DNA of 64,000 nucleotides from Wuchereria bancrofti (taxonomy: Eukaryota; Nematoda; Chromadorea; Rhabditida; Onchocercidae). The position numbers and the translations under genes are program-made. Under the pieces are notes generated by a model, which ran no database searches, had not been told where the DNA came from, and worked only from the letters and a program-made list of their open reading frames with translations. The stretch spans positions 16,021,048 to 16,085,047 of the forward strand of contig SSBO01000012.1 of assembly GCA_005281725.1 (NCBI GenBank), written 5' to 3'. Positions 36,601 through 49,500 of the stretch are shown piece after piece (the stretch's first letter is position 1; every line of letters begins with the position of its first letter).

Positions 36601-39599
36601 AATATTCCATTTAGGTTCAAAACCATGTATACATCGGCAGAGATTCTGCATATCGAACATTTAGTTTGAAAGGATATCTCTCGTTTGATAATAATTCTTT
36701 ATAGAGAGCAGTTAGGTCTGTTGTTAATTGTGATGAGTGCATAATATTGAATTATTCAAATTGCTTCGAAATTTCTTAACTACAAAAAAGGCTTAGTGGA
36801 GGTTTTGTAGAAAGTTTTGTCGATGAACACTTATTACTTTGATCCTTACATTCTTTTCATCAGCATAATTACGACTCTTTGCGAAAATCTTTTACCAGTG
36901 ATTTTCAGGTAGTTCAAACAAAAGGATTATTATAGAAGTGTATTACGCCTTAGTAGGATGAGAAGTATGGGAAAAAAGACAAGAGTTTTGAAATATTTCT
37001 AATCTTTTTTTGGTTATTAAAATCCTATTTGCTTACAATTCCAAGAATATTAGAAGAATGTTCGATTTAAAATAACTTATTACATGCTAGCAGTTTATAA
37101 CCAATTTTAGGGATGGTATAAAATCCGATGAACCGAACCAATGGATAGCAGTAGAAAATCACTGATCCAATGCCTAATAAGGACCTTCCCTAATGTGCTT
37201 CAAATATTTCTCGCTTCAGTCATTCCACACCTTTATTATAGAGTATAAGTGCACCTTTGTCACCACCTTATAAAAAATTCCAAAACAGCCTGTTATGCAG
37301 GAAGGTAATATCAGCTAAGAAGAGTTAAGCACTTTGACACTGTTATCCTAGCATGTAGTAAAGAGATATAGCCGCTGTCCAGGACGACAACAGAAAAATC
37401 GGACTCATTTAGTTCGAGAATTGTTTGCAGTTGTGATTTTAGTCAAAGTGATTGTAAGAGATGGATTTTGAGGAAAATTACTCAATAGAAAAACTTATAA
37501 TTTTAGGTTGAACTTCATCAGTTTTGGTTTTCAACCAAGAATTATTATAGTGCAGTAATTAAGAACTTATGAACTACCTGTTAAAAGGAATTTCATTTCT
37601 TCCTCTTCTCTTTCGTGCATTAATAGTTAATTAATAGCTAATAGAAAAATGCATTAATAGAATTTTTTTCTATATAAAATTTAATTAACGATAAGGATAT
37701 GAATTTTCTTAATCTAATGTTATGAACTTAATCATATATTAATGTTTTCGAGGCTTCAATCTGTTTCATTTTTATAAAGTTAAGTAATATCTGAGGGCTG
37801 ATCAGTACTAATCAATTTTGAAAGTCATCCGCTGTCTTATAAATGAAAAATAAAAAACCTAGCATAGATCTAATCAAGTTCTTGACTTTGTGTTCATGCA
37901 AATTTTCAAAAAGAATTTGAGCCTTTCTTTCCTTCATAATTATGCCATTACCCTTTCACCTACTGCTTATTTAGAGTCTTTCCTGCAAGAAAATTTGAAA
38001 ATACAGCAGATTAAACATTGAAGGAAGCTTTATAAATGATTAACATCATCATAACAAGTTGTGCGAATCACTGTTAGCTATTTATATGTTGATAACGAAA
38101 ACTTGAATTTTTGATGCGTAAATCATTTGATCCACTGCTTTTTTCATGTTCGTGAAATGAAACAATTACTTTCAATATTTATGGTACGACAGATCCATCA
38201 GTTTGGCGACCCTAACATTATATAAATGTTTCCTATAAAAACTTTTTCCCTGCAGTGAGGAAATTAAACGATTCTGTAGCATGAATCTTGCATCTCTTCA
38301 TTTAAATGTTAAATTATTTCGATTTAGTTGTAATCCGAATAAAATGAACAACAGTGAGCAAAGGTAATTGGAACTTTGTTATCGCAAATAGAGCTTTGGA
38401 GATAATTGTTTCCATCTATGTTTGTGGAACAGTTATTTATAGGAGTTTGATTCGAAGCCGAACTCAACTTCACATCATCTATTTGAAGCCTTAAAAAATA
38501 AATTTGATTCTAAACATAACATTGCAGTGGTATGCCCGAGAATTTATTCGATAATTTTCTGCTCGTCTTTATCTGCGTTACAACAAATGTTATGTTTAAG
38601 CTTCATCTGTTATCTTAATTCCTAAAACATATCTATCCACCTTATAAACCGATGAATTTAGAATTCCAGGATGATTGGCCGGTTAATTAGCGATAAAGTA
38701 TCGAAAACTTATGCATGTCAACAATACTATAAATTAGGAACGAAAATGGGTAGCCATTTTTTGGTACTCATTCCCAAGTCTTGCTTTTATTTCCCATCAA
38801 CACTTTGCAATTAAAATGATCGGATGACGAAGTCCTTCAAAGGGCTTATATATTTATCTGCTTCACAGTTATGTATTCAGTTATCATTACTATTTTTCCA
38901 CCCAACTATTTGTTGAAATTAGGTTGCAATTAGGATATATTTATCTGCCAATTACTATCTTTAGAGCAGGTGATACATGTGACAGACTATTTTCATTTTC
39001 CAAAGGACTCAAAAAGTTGAAAAGGAATTCTGCAACCAGTTGGATGGCAAGTTTCAAACATTAAGTCTGAAGTAATGATAATTTTGATCACGACAAGGTG
39101 TAATGAAAGATAAGAGACTGAATAATAATTATCAATCAAGTCAATTTTTTATTTTAATTTCTTTAAATCTGACAAATTGTTCGTCTCCTCGCAGAAATAG
39201 TTAATGAGTGATATGCTGTCGTCTCACCGAAAACAAGTGCAAGCGACAAATTGATTGAGACACAGTGTTTAATATATTTCTGCTTGCTCTTCATATCATC
39301 ACCGCAAATGTAAAAAAAAGGCTTTTTTGAGTATAAAAAGCGATCAGAAATGATTAAAATTACGGAAAAAACTGATGCAGACTGAACTGTCTCCCATTTA
39401 CAACGCATTCTGAAATGATTTTCAATAAACGCCAGACTTCTACAAAAATGCATTGAAGTATATTTCTACCATATAACAAATCATTATAGTCGTTTTTATC
39501 AGCTCCACGCTTTCAGGCAAAAATATCCACTTACTGCCTTCGATGACAATTTCTAAAAAATTAATCTTTGCCCAACCATATTTATTTTAGATTATTAAT
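33690..39599. other. gene-poor spacer of about 5.9 kb
   Basis: Very AT-rich, with many short unrelated open frames on both strands. No exon has both a recognisable domain and matching splice phases. An AATAAA at 33959-33964 may end ORC5. A phrase reading HWIPGN near 36270 faintly recalls a retroelement RNase H but has no supporting context. Confidence 0.5.
39583..39590 (+). promoter_or_regulatory. putative spliced-leader acceptor of the RFamide precursor
   Basis: A TTATTTTAG acceptor ends at 39590, 9 nt before the ATG that opens the signal peptide. No coding exon lies upstream. This supports the chosen start. Confidence 0.5.
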
Positions 39600-40760
39600 A
39601 TGTCAAGAGAAGTAGCATGCATATCGTGTCATTTTACAATATGCTTCGCTTTGCTAATCCTTCTACAGTCTACTATTGCCATTCCAATCTTCTATTCCAG
39701 GAAATTGACACTACGACGTAAGCTTTATTTTTTTTTAAATCAAACCTGAAAATCATTTGATAATCACCAATTTCTTTCAGATAAACTTCATTTTTCTTCC
39801 TGAATCTTTTTAAATACTATCGAATTTAGCAAATATTTGAATAATTGCCTTTGCTCCTTGTTCGTCGCTTAACGACATTTCTATAAAATTCTTCACTGAT
39901 AAAATTGTTGGCAAACAAATGGTCAAGCTCAGCCGCTATTCTATCTTCAGTAATTTATCTACTGACCTTTCAAGAAGACATTGGTCTCATTATTCCACTA
40001 ATCTTGTCGTTATCGTCTTTAAAAAAGTTGTGCTATTTTGAAAGAAGAAGATGAGTCAAGAAAAGTTTCATCTGTTATGATTTTCAAGTGAATTTGTATG
40101 CAATTTTTATGCATGTTTTTGGAATGATCGTTAATAAATTAACAATGTTTCATTTTTTCAGCGGATGAGTTTTTGTTAACTTATATACCCCAAGAAGGTT
40201 TACTATCCCGAGGTGAATATGGTAAGCAATTTTAAAGTTGGAAATTTACTCTTTAAAATCAATTCAGTTTTCAAAAAATTAAACTAATTTAAAATCCTCA
40301 AATAAATAATGAATGTTGAGTGGTCTGTCTCACTGGCTAACTTCTATCATTTTCATTTTAGATGTTATTCAGGAACCCACTGACCATCCGCACTGATATT
40401 GACCACGTTTATCAATCTGCCATTGATTTGTTTAATTATATATATGTTTAGAAATGAATGTGATAAAAGATTTTGTAGTATGAGGTAGTAATCAAAATTA
40501 AACTAATTGAAAAATATCGGAGCAGAAAATTGAAATCATATACTCATCAAGAGAAATATAGAACAAATCAATCTTAGAACTATCTCATTTAAACATGCAT
40601 CAAATTTGCAGAGAGTTGGTCCGATTTTTTGGAAAACACTCATAATGATCATATGCCATATTTACCATTCCGACGACTTACACGGAATACTGGTTCAGGA
40701 GATGAAGCACGCTATCAGATCCGTCATGTGGGTGACTTACCAATGTTTCGATTTGGATAG
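39600..40760 (+). CDS. putative secreted RFamide-type neuropeptide precursor
   Basis: Three exons, 39600-39717, 40162-40221 and 40612-40760, join in phase 1 at both junctions and give 108 aa. Residues 1 to about 27 are a signal peptide (hydrophobic FALLILLQSTIA). Basic sites follow at RK (34-35) and RR (80-81). The protein ends exactly in MFRFG before TAG. Such a C-terminal Gly is the normal amide donor, so the mature end would be -MFRF-amide. Cleavage after RR would leave a 27-residue peptide (82-108); cleavage after the single Arg97 would leave HVGDLPMFRFG. An AATAAA lies 45 nt after the stop and a trans-splice acceptor lies 9 nt before the ATG. I do not recognise it as a named flp or nlp gene. 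An alternative last exon (40362-40396) is also in phase and would give a 70-aa product without the RFG tail. Confidence 0.62.
40355..40435. repeat. direct repeat, copy A (intron 2 of the RFamide gene)
   Basis: About 80 bp similar to 40871-40947, including the shared words GTTATT, CCACTGAC, CACTGA, CGTTTAT and TTGTTT in order. This copy keeps an acceptor and a short open frame; the partner has a stop in that frame. The two copies flank the last coding exon. Confidence 0.65.
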
Positions 40761-40804
40761 TTCGATATCCCTCATTTCTTCATGCCTATTTCGTATATAT
40801 GGCT

Positions 40805-40810
40805 AATAAA
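40805..40810 (+). promoter_or_regulatory. polyadenylation signal AATAAA (RFamide gene)
   Basis: Canonical hexamer 45 nt after the TAG of the third exon; supports that exon as the true 3' end. Confidence 0.6.
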
Positions 40811-40870
40811 ACATTAAATTTGGTTATATTAAAGGCTGTTGAATTTTATGTGCTTGGACTCGCATCTTTT

Positions 40871-40947
40871 CTTTAGGTGTTATTTAGAATCCACTGACTA
40901 CGGTTACACTGACACTGAGCGTTTATTAGTTTGAATTGATCTTGTTT
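40871..40947. repeat. direct repeat, copy B (downstream of the RFamide gene)
   Basis: Diverged copy of 40355-40435, about 516 bp downstream and beyond the poly(A) signal. It carries small indels relative to copy A. Confidence 0.65.
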
Positions 40948-43900
40948 GACGCTCAGGAACTCTAACTATATTTGCAATTCTCACGTATTAGCTTTAATTT
41001 AAGTGGTAATCACTCAAGAGTGAAGTCATTAGATTTCTGAAGGTATGTACTAAAAAAGAATTGTAAAAAATTTCAAATTTTCTGCTTTTTGCTTTCCGGA
41101 AATGACCTTCGTTTCTGAAGATCAATTAAGAGTTTTTGTTTACAAGGCCTCATCCACAAAATAAGTGTTAAATAATCCGGGACTATGAATGTAATTCATT
41201 TCATTACATTCTCGGACTTATTCATGAATATATCGGAAGTTCACATTTCCATTTCAACTTTTTTTTTGGTTTGACTAATTTCGCTAAAATACATCACGGT
41301 TCGCTCGTTCCTTTCTATACAAATACCACTGGTTCGTTTATCTCCACGTAAACCGCTGCATAAAATTGTATTACTAATTAACATTCATTCATTAAAATGG
41401 ATACTGAGAAATAAAATATTATAATACCATTCTGTAATGACGATATTCAATTTTGGTCCAATTCATAAATTATTGTAGTATACTGTATGGAAAAACGAAT
41501 GGCATATGAACAAATAAATAGCGTGCTTTCTTCTCAAAAAAAAAGTTTTAAAATCTTACAAAAAATTGAAATTTTCGACAATATATCAATGAGTGTGATC
41601 AATTTTAATTTGTTGACCACATAATCTTATTTAGATAATTTCGTCGTGGCAGAAGCACTAAAGAAATGACAAGTAGACAATGGCTAATTAGGCAGAGCTA
41701 TATCATAAATCATAAGTGGTTGACGTTGGCTGCAAATTTTACTTGTATGCTCGTGATGGAAAAATAAAGCATAAAATATGGATAGTTTTATTACTCTAAA
41801 TAGTTGCCCAGAACTTTTCATGATATCATTCTTATATCACTCATTTATCCTACCACCATTTTATCAAAAAAGTTTGCTGATAACTTTTTTTTAATAAATT
41901 ACATGCTTGACAAAGAGCTTTTACTGTGAAGTTATTCCGAGAGGTGGAAAGACCATAGATAAAAGATAAAACAAATAATCTGCTTGTAACTACAACATAG
42001 GTATATTTCAACAGATATCACTAATTTTCTTCTTTCAGCATGTTCTTTCAGACTTGAGAAATTTCTAGCAACTTTGAAATTAAGATTCAATGAGCAATCA
42101 ATCAAGTATACAATAGTCAAATTGCATTTGGATGTCTAATTATTTCCATCGGTTTGTGAGCACAAAATACAAAAATGGTGCCATTAATTCACTTCTTTAA
42201 AACTTCAATATGATTGATAGGAAGTTCTACTGGGAACAATTGTCCGTCGCCGCTCCGATCCATTGGATTGTCACATTCGAACCCAGTTCGCCCATTGTCT
42301 ATTTTCACCTCAAGCTACCCGGTTTTCAAATGCCAATAAATTAATGGTCAAATTTCAAATTAATTTATTCTTTGCTTCAAACCTATTTATTCGTAAAGCT
42401 ATTTATGCATTGTGGTTAGCTATAATAAATTCAAATTTGAATTGCGTTCGTCCATTATTTATAACTTTTTATTTATTTATACGTTTGACAACAAACTGTT
42501 AAAATTGGATTATGAATGGTCTCCTGCTAGTCATTTTTATCACAATGCACAAGTGACATCTTTTCCATTGTCATTGGAATGAAAAGTAATAAATGATATC
42601 ATTATGATACTTTGATAATACTTGAAAACAAAAAACAGTGATATAATTTCATAGATTTTCAACATTTTTATCAATATTGGGGAAATGTCATCTTTTTTTG
42701 TGAACTATCCATTCTAATTCGAAACATCGACAAAAAACTGATGCGATAAAAAAACTATGTCTTGCACTGCAGTGGCTATCTACATAAAATATATAATCAA
42801 GATACGGATAATATCCTCTGTTAAGCATTAGTAAATTTGCATTGCATTAGTAAATACACTTTTAATTTAAGAAAGAGGAATCTAATTGAAAATGAAGGGG
42901 ATTGGTGCATTATCGTCACCATTGCTACAAAATGTTAAATAGATTACTTACTCTGTAGAGGAGATGTACTTATTTTTTAAATATGCTACTTGAATTTAGT
43001 ATGCTATCAAATAAGCTTCCTGATGGGGAACCGTAGGTTGATTCTAAATTGAACGACTGGCCGTATTTCTAAAATATGGTCGTTGAAATTAATGGTCATT
43101 TTTGTTATTTTGTGAAATGCCTTTATTAATTCAACATAATTGAAGTAAAATTAATTGGTTAATTAATTAATTGGTAGGTATCACAATGTATAATTTATTC
43201 TTTCGAAAATCTGCTTTTTAGTGCATTTTTTGCTTTGTTACACAGATGCGAATATGAATATTCCTAGACTGAAATACTCGTTTTCATATGACAGAAATTT
43301 GAGTAACTTAAAAATTGTAAGCATCAGCGGAACTGTTCAACTAGCTGCACTCTTCTAAAATGAAAAGGCGGATCGAAAGGATAAGACTTCTATTTACTCT
43401 GTTTGATTCTACTTTAATTTAAACAATTCAACTAAAATCCAATTTGTATGTTGCGTAGAAAGTCAATAAGTTTGATTTGCCTCTTTTTTTGCCAGCTCAG
43501 TTTACCAATTTTGGTGGAAGTCTTCGGAAATTTTCTTGGAATTATAGAAATTCGTATTCTTTTTCGCTTCTACGATTAATTACCTCCAATAAAGTTCAAT
43601 TTTTGATTTTTTTCGACCCTTTCTCTTATTTTTTTCCACTTTTTGAAATTTATTGATAAGCTTTTATGCCAGGTTTCATGGGAACGCTAAACAGCGGAGT
43701 ATAGAAAGTAAGGATGGGTCAGCTGATCGCATTCCTGATGACTTAGTTATAACAGTCCAGCACTCGTCGTGCACTTCCAAGAGAAGAAAAACGAATTACT
43801 TTTACTATCAAGTCTATAGGATATACAGCCATAATAATCATTACACAAAGCACTTGTTAATTAATACGACCCACGAAATTTGTCGAGTGCTAACTGATGA

Positions 43901-46558
43901 AGTTATCGAAAGTCATTAATTAATTAAGATTTCAAACAAACTTTACCGACTTTAGATGAAGATCTACTAAGCCATCTATGATAGGGGCACTACAAAAGAA
44001 ATTCATTTTCTCTCAAAATCGAAAGCAAAGTAATGGACAGACAATAAATGACCTCGAAACAAAAGGCTGCTCTTATAAAATTTCACGGTTCTAAGAACTG
44101 GAACCGAAAATGCTCTCACGGTTATCCTCTAATATATCTTCTGAGAAAAGAGACAATTAATGATCGTTATTTTCATTATTTGATTAGTCTGTGTTTCATT
44201 TTCAATTCTTAAACTGTTTGTCTTCCTGTTATTCCTTTGATTGTTTCCGACTTCTTTTTAATTATCTTTTCATTTCGTTTTAATTCATTCTAACAATAAA
44301 GCACTAAGTAATTCATACCAAACAGTCTCTTTTAACTTCTCAATTTAGAAAACGGATAAAATATTTTAATGCTACTAATCCTAATTTTCAGGAAGAATAC
44401 CGATCGGATGCGATTTCAAAATTATAATTGGAATAGTTAACGTTGTAGTAGTAATGCACATTGTATTTTTCAATTCTATTAGCAGCCATTATGGTGAAAA
44501 GTAGTAGTATTTCAGAACTAACCGGATGTTTTCGGATGAAATTTTGATGCTTCATTTCCGGTCCTAGCTGAGGACACGGAAGCATTTTCCCGGTATATGC
44601 ACGAGGTGTTGTTCTATACTGTTCTTGTGCTGTTTGCTGTTTTTCTTGATCTTTGTTTGAAAGCTTCCAAAATCTAATTGATTTATCAACAAGTTTCATA
44701 GCGCCTTTCATCCACAAACAATAACATCATTGTCATTATTACTGTAATTTAAGATGAGTCTAAAGGAGCTAACTGTTTTAGTGAGCCACTTTAGTTCATG
44801 TCAGTAAAACAGAAATGGAAGCAAAGAAGCTGTACGGAGAAATACAAAATTCCGAATGTGCTATTGTAGAGACAAAGTAGTACTGTCTTATGCAAAGGAC
44901 AGATTCTTCGATCTTTATTACATGTTTTTTCTTCTAATCACTTCAATTTGCATATCATTTCGCGTTCACACAACTTCTTATAATTTCTCAGTACCTCACC
45001 TTTCAAGTATTCTTTTTTAATATTTCTTCCAATATATTCTGATGGTTATTTGATACTTTTCTACATTCAGATGACCACATTACATGTTACTTCTCTCTTT
45101 CTTCTTTTTCTGAATGGAATGAACAATTCGAATGTATGAAAATTAGAACCTGATGCTTCAGTGATATTATTGTCCAGACAACTGATAACAATAATGATTC
45201 ACAAAATGACATCGAGCGAATGTACTAACTTTTCTTTAGATAGTAGTCAGTCCTTATGATAACATCATTCCGCTTGCTTTCTGTACTGAACTATTTAATA
45301 ATGAAACTATTTTTTTTCAAGAAAAGTTTATTTTCCTCAACACTGACACTATTTTTCCCTCAGGAAATCTTTCTTATTTCCTTTTAACCGCTCTTTTCCT
45401 CTTATCATTTTTCAATAACTTCATTTAAAGAATTATTCAATTCTTTTGTTATACAAGTTTGAATAAGTTTAAGTGGAAGTATGTTGCAAGTGAAAATATC
45501 CGTAAAACAGGAGACGAGAAGAATCCTTCCTGATGTGACCTAGCGAATATAACTGATCTTTGTGCTCTGTTTATGGATTTAGCAGTACTTGAAAAATAGT
45601 CACCAAAAAAGAATGAGAAACTGCTCCCACTAAACTACCAATCATCATTGAACAATTAGGAGAAACTTTATAGTTTCTTTCTATCTTTAATCCGAATCTA
45701 TGGTATTTGCAAAGATACTCTCAATGGTTATGGTAAACAAAATTTATGTTTGAAAATGAAACGGATTACATCAGCTAATCATTTTGCTAAAAAGCATATT
45801 GACATAATACATATGTCACGTTATACGACATGCATTTACATATATCACATCTATATTGTATTTGTATCAGTTATGTAAATGCCTAATTAATGAATAGCAG
45901 ATGAATAGATATTAGTTAATGAATTATGAAACTAGTAAGCGTTACTTGTCATTACAGTTAGGTTCATCATCTTATCAACATCACATGTCTGGAACTCTAT
46001 AACTGTTGAGAGTTAAGATAACATTAATGACAGATCCAGTCGAAAATTCACTGCGATTATTCTTAACTTTTGTTTAATGACATATTTAACTTTGCATCCT
46101 CGAAATCATAGGGAATAAGAAGCAAAGTTGATTGCTCTATTTTCTGTTATAATTAATTGCTCTTCATTAGATGTCTTTCAGTCTTCATTGAATAAAACTT
46201 TTGTTTATATTTGTTATCAGAAAAAGGAAAACAGCGGTACAGTTCTATTTCATAAAAGAAAAATAATTCTTAACTTCGACTTTCTCCATCGTGAATTTAA
46301 TATTGAAATTATTTTTTAATTCCACCTCACTTTCTTTTTTTCTTAGAAAGTTCTGAACCTAATTTTTTGCAACCTTATATAAGCATCTTTTGATCAGACT
46401 AAAATCGTGTTTGTATGAGACTTCAAAATATCTCTGAAATTATCTTTTATTTCCTATAAACCAGTAAGTTATGAACAAATTGTTGACATCTTCATCTCCC
46501 TTATTGAAATTTTTAATCGGAGAAATTAAAAGACTTCAAACTGTAGTTTACAGACTAT
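40948..46558. other. gene-poor spacer of about 5.6 kb
   Basis: AT-rich, with no gene established. Two weak candidates were considered. A + strand frame at 43653-43919 reads as plausible protein but has no start or splice partners. A - strand frame at 44388-44717 contains a WD-repeat-like phrase (LVDKSIRFWKL) with no continuation. Simple AATTAATT runs occur near 43155. Confidence 0.5.
46547..46553 (+). promoter_or_regulatory. putative spliced-leader acceptor of the TRIM-like gene
   Basis: GTTTACAG ends at 46553, 5 nt before the ATG at 46559; no upstream exon is seen. Confidence 0.5.
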
Positions 46559-49500
46559 ATGGTTGAGAACAATTTGAAGAGTTTCAGAAGGATGACTAAA
46601 ACTGCTAGTGTTACCAATTTCGAAAAGGATGGATTTTCTATACGTTGCGAAATTTGTTTTGAACCATTTCACATCAGAAAAAGACTACCAAAGTTGTTAC
46701 CTTGTGAGCACAACTTTTGTGAGCAATGCATTTTCTCGCTTTGTTGTCATCAACAGGTAATCTTTTGGACAGTACCATATCCACTTATTTTTTAATTTAA
46801 AGAGTCAAAGCAAGTCAAATTATTTTTCGTCAACTTTTAGAATGTAAAGAAATTATGGCAACAATCATGTGATTATCTCAGAGTATGAGGTATAAAATTT
46901 CAGTATTATTTATTGGACTCAATTAACTGTCCCACGTGCCGTACCGAATTCAGTACCTCAGCAGCCCTTGCTGCTACTACTAACTATCGCTTATGCCGTA
47001 AGTAATCTGTTACAAATTATTATTTAATCATTTATTTGTAAGTTTCAGTGGCAGTGAGCAGTTGAGCTATCTGAGTAAAAGTTCTTATCAATGAATATTA
47101 GTATAATTTACTCATCACAGCATTACTTTTCTTTATTTAGTATCTTTCATGTTCCATTATCAGTTCTTGTCAGTTGGCCTGTTGCTCATTAGTTCCATTA
47201 TTCACAGCCTTGTAACATATTTCCACTTCAACAACTTTGATTTTATTACAATTCAGAATTATTGGAGACAGTACAACTGCAGCAACTGGGAACCACGAAT
47301 GATGCCAATATAACTGTCATTCATGTCCCTGACAATAACTGTTTCACAAGAAACAGGTCAGCCAGACTACATTCCTGGAAAAATTCGAGATCACTTTCCA
47401 ATCCCAAAAGATGTCAACTGATGCAGTGTACCGATTGTTCTCGGAAAATGAATGGGAAGAAATGTCGCAAAGAAGCTCGATTTTGTGAAGGCTGTTTTAA
47501 CACCAAAAAAGATGACGATGATTGCTTGGTAAATTATCACTGATTTTAGAGAAAGAGAAATCAATTATATATACTCTTCTGTTTCTGCTACATTGGATTA
47601 TAAATTGGCAAATGAAGCACTTCTAGTAGCGATGAATACCTTTTTTCTTCAAATAGCAGATTTCTTTCCCTAATTATTCACTTAGACATCTACACCGAGA
47701 ATTGTCAGTTCAGTTCCAGGAGCTGTACAGCCCTATTTTACATAAACTGTTATGAAATGCTTTCAGCGTGTGATATGTCTGAAATGTTGTGTAGATCGAC
47801 ACAATGGTCACAAACTGGTAACTCTGAGTGATCTCGAAAATGAACATCAAAAACTAATTAATGATCTGAATACCCTACAACAAAGCATTCAGGTTGCATT
47901 CTCACAATCAGCTTTAGCTTCCTCACAATCAGCTTTAAATGATTTCAGTGGTATGAACTAAAATTGAAACAACCTAGAATTTGATTGTTTCTATTATGAA
48001 TTGTAAATATTATAGAGCAATAGTGCAAAGATTTTTGGATTTTAGAAAACAAACAAATGGATAGAAATCAGTTTAAAAGTACTCACTGAAGATTGTATGA
48101 TATCTGCAACAGACTGTGTTGCATTGTGTAAGACTAAACAAGTACGTTTAAGAATTTATGATTAGGTTGACTGATGGATGAATAAATCCACTTGTCGCGC
48201 TTATCCTTTGTTATTCATGCATAGTCTCACATTACGTCAAATTTGGATTTAAAAATTCTCAAAGAAGAAAAGAGATTTATTTTTTTATCAGTAAGTAATC
48301 TCCTAACTTGTTTCACACCTTAACTTCTTTACATGATGTATTTAATCAGAGTATTTGCAGAACCTTCGGAATGAATGTGAAGCTGATATGAGATTTGCCC
48401 TGTCGGTTTTAGAAAACGTTGGCACAACTCCGTTGCCGCCTGCGGCTCTGCAAAGAATGAGGCAGCATCAATATCACAACAGCGCCAGATTGCATAAATT
48501 ATTACATTTTATCGAGGTTTCTGTTGAAATATTCGTAGAAACATAACAAATACAGATTGAATTCAACAACGGTCATGTATACACGTAATCTTCTATTCAG
48601 TCTCTAATAATTTGTTTAGAAAAGAGTGACCATATTCCAGAAAACATCTAAGACCAGATGCAAATTTTCAGAAATTTAACCAATCAATCAAAGAACGTTA
48701 TAATCGAAGCATTAAAGTGGGCACTTCAAGTCAGTATATTTTAATTCTTTAAATTAACTAAATACATGCGGCACTTAATTTATCCTTGAATTTGATAAAC
48801 TGAATTTAATCCTAATAACAAAAGCGGAAACTTCCAAACAAAGAAGAAAAAGCAATAGCGCTGGTACAACAAATTCTCTTTATATTGGAGGTGTTTATTC
48901 AAATTTCTTTAACGCATTTATTGTGTTGCCCCTTAAAAGAGATGTAAATAGTGAAAAAAACATTGCCAGTGGAATAGTTTATAGCAGCCATAAAGAGTTG
49001 ACTAAATTTCAATCATTGCGCTATGCGAAATCCTCTAGTCCACCAGTCTTCGAAGTGAAAGGCAAATAGGAACTAAGCAAATACTATTCGGTTTCAGCGT
49101 CCCACCCGTCACTTTCTTCCTTGGACCATCAAACACGTATCACACTCTGCAATAGCGCTTCCGATGATCGGTCAGCGGCAGAAGCAATTGTAGCGGTGTT
49201 GGTAGTTGCTTTCGACCATAAGTCATGCAATGGAAGCGAAAAAAGAATGACAGTAGTAGAAGAAGCCGCGAGAGCAGTGGGCAGGAAAAGCTCAACAAAA
49301 GCGGTACGACGGGCAGCTCTGCTGTGTTGCGCGAAACAACTGCGCGAATCCATCGACGATGAGTACTGCTTGCATTACACTTATTTAGATTATATCTCGA
49401 TGATTTCTAGTTACAGAATAGTTCATTCGGTCATAATCAAGTGAATATGGAAGCCAAGAAACAGACATTGGAGACGTATTTCTTAATCTTACAGGAGCAT

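Noticed and set aside
42230..42310. B-box-like GGTTCGAA on the - strand, considered as a tRNA gene
   Set aside because: No matching A-box, acceptor stem or anticodon arm could be folded around it.
43653..43919. 88-codon + strand frame with protein-like composition
   Set aside because: No start context, no phase-matched neighbouring exons and no recognisable family; kept only as a note in the spacer entry.
44388..44717. - strand frame with LVDKSIRFWKL, similar to a WD-repeat strand of the PP2A B subunit
   Set aside because: A single short match; the rest does not follow any WD protein I can recall, and no further exons are seen. Could be a very old fragment.
48055..48140. Possible extra TRIM-like exon (WIEISLKVLTEDC) between 47950 and 48350
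   Set aside because: It needs phase 0 on entry, while the preceding and following exons join directly in phase 1; inserting it breaks the frame.
49129..49353. - strand frame of 74 codons
   Set aside because: Antisense shadow of the Ala/Arg-rich exon 8 of the TRIM-like gene.
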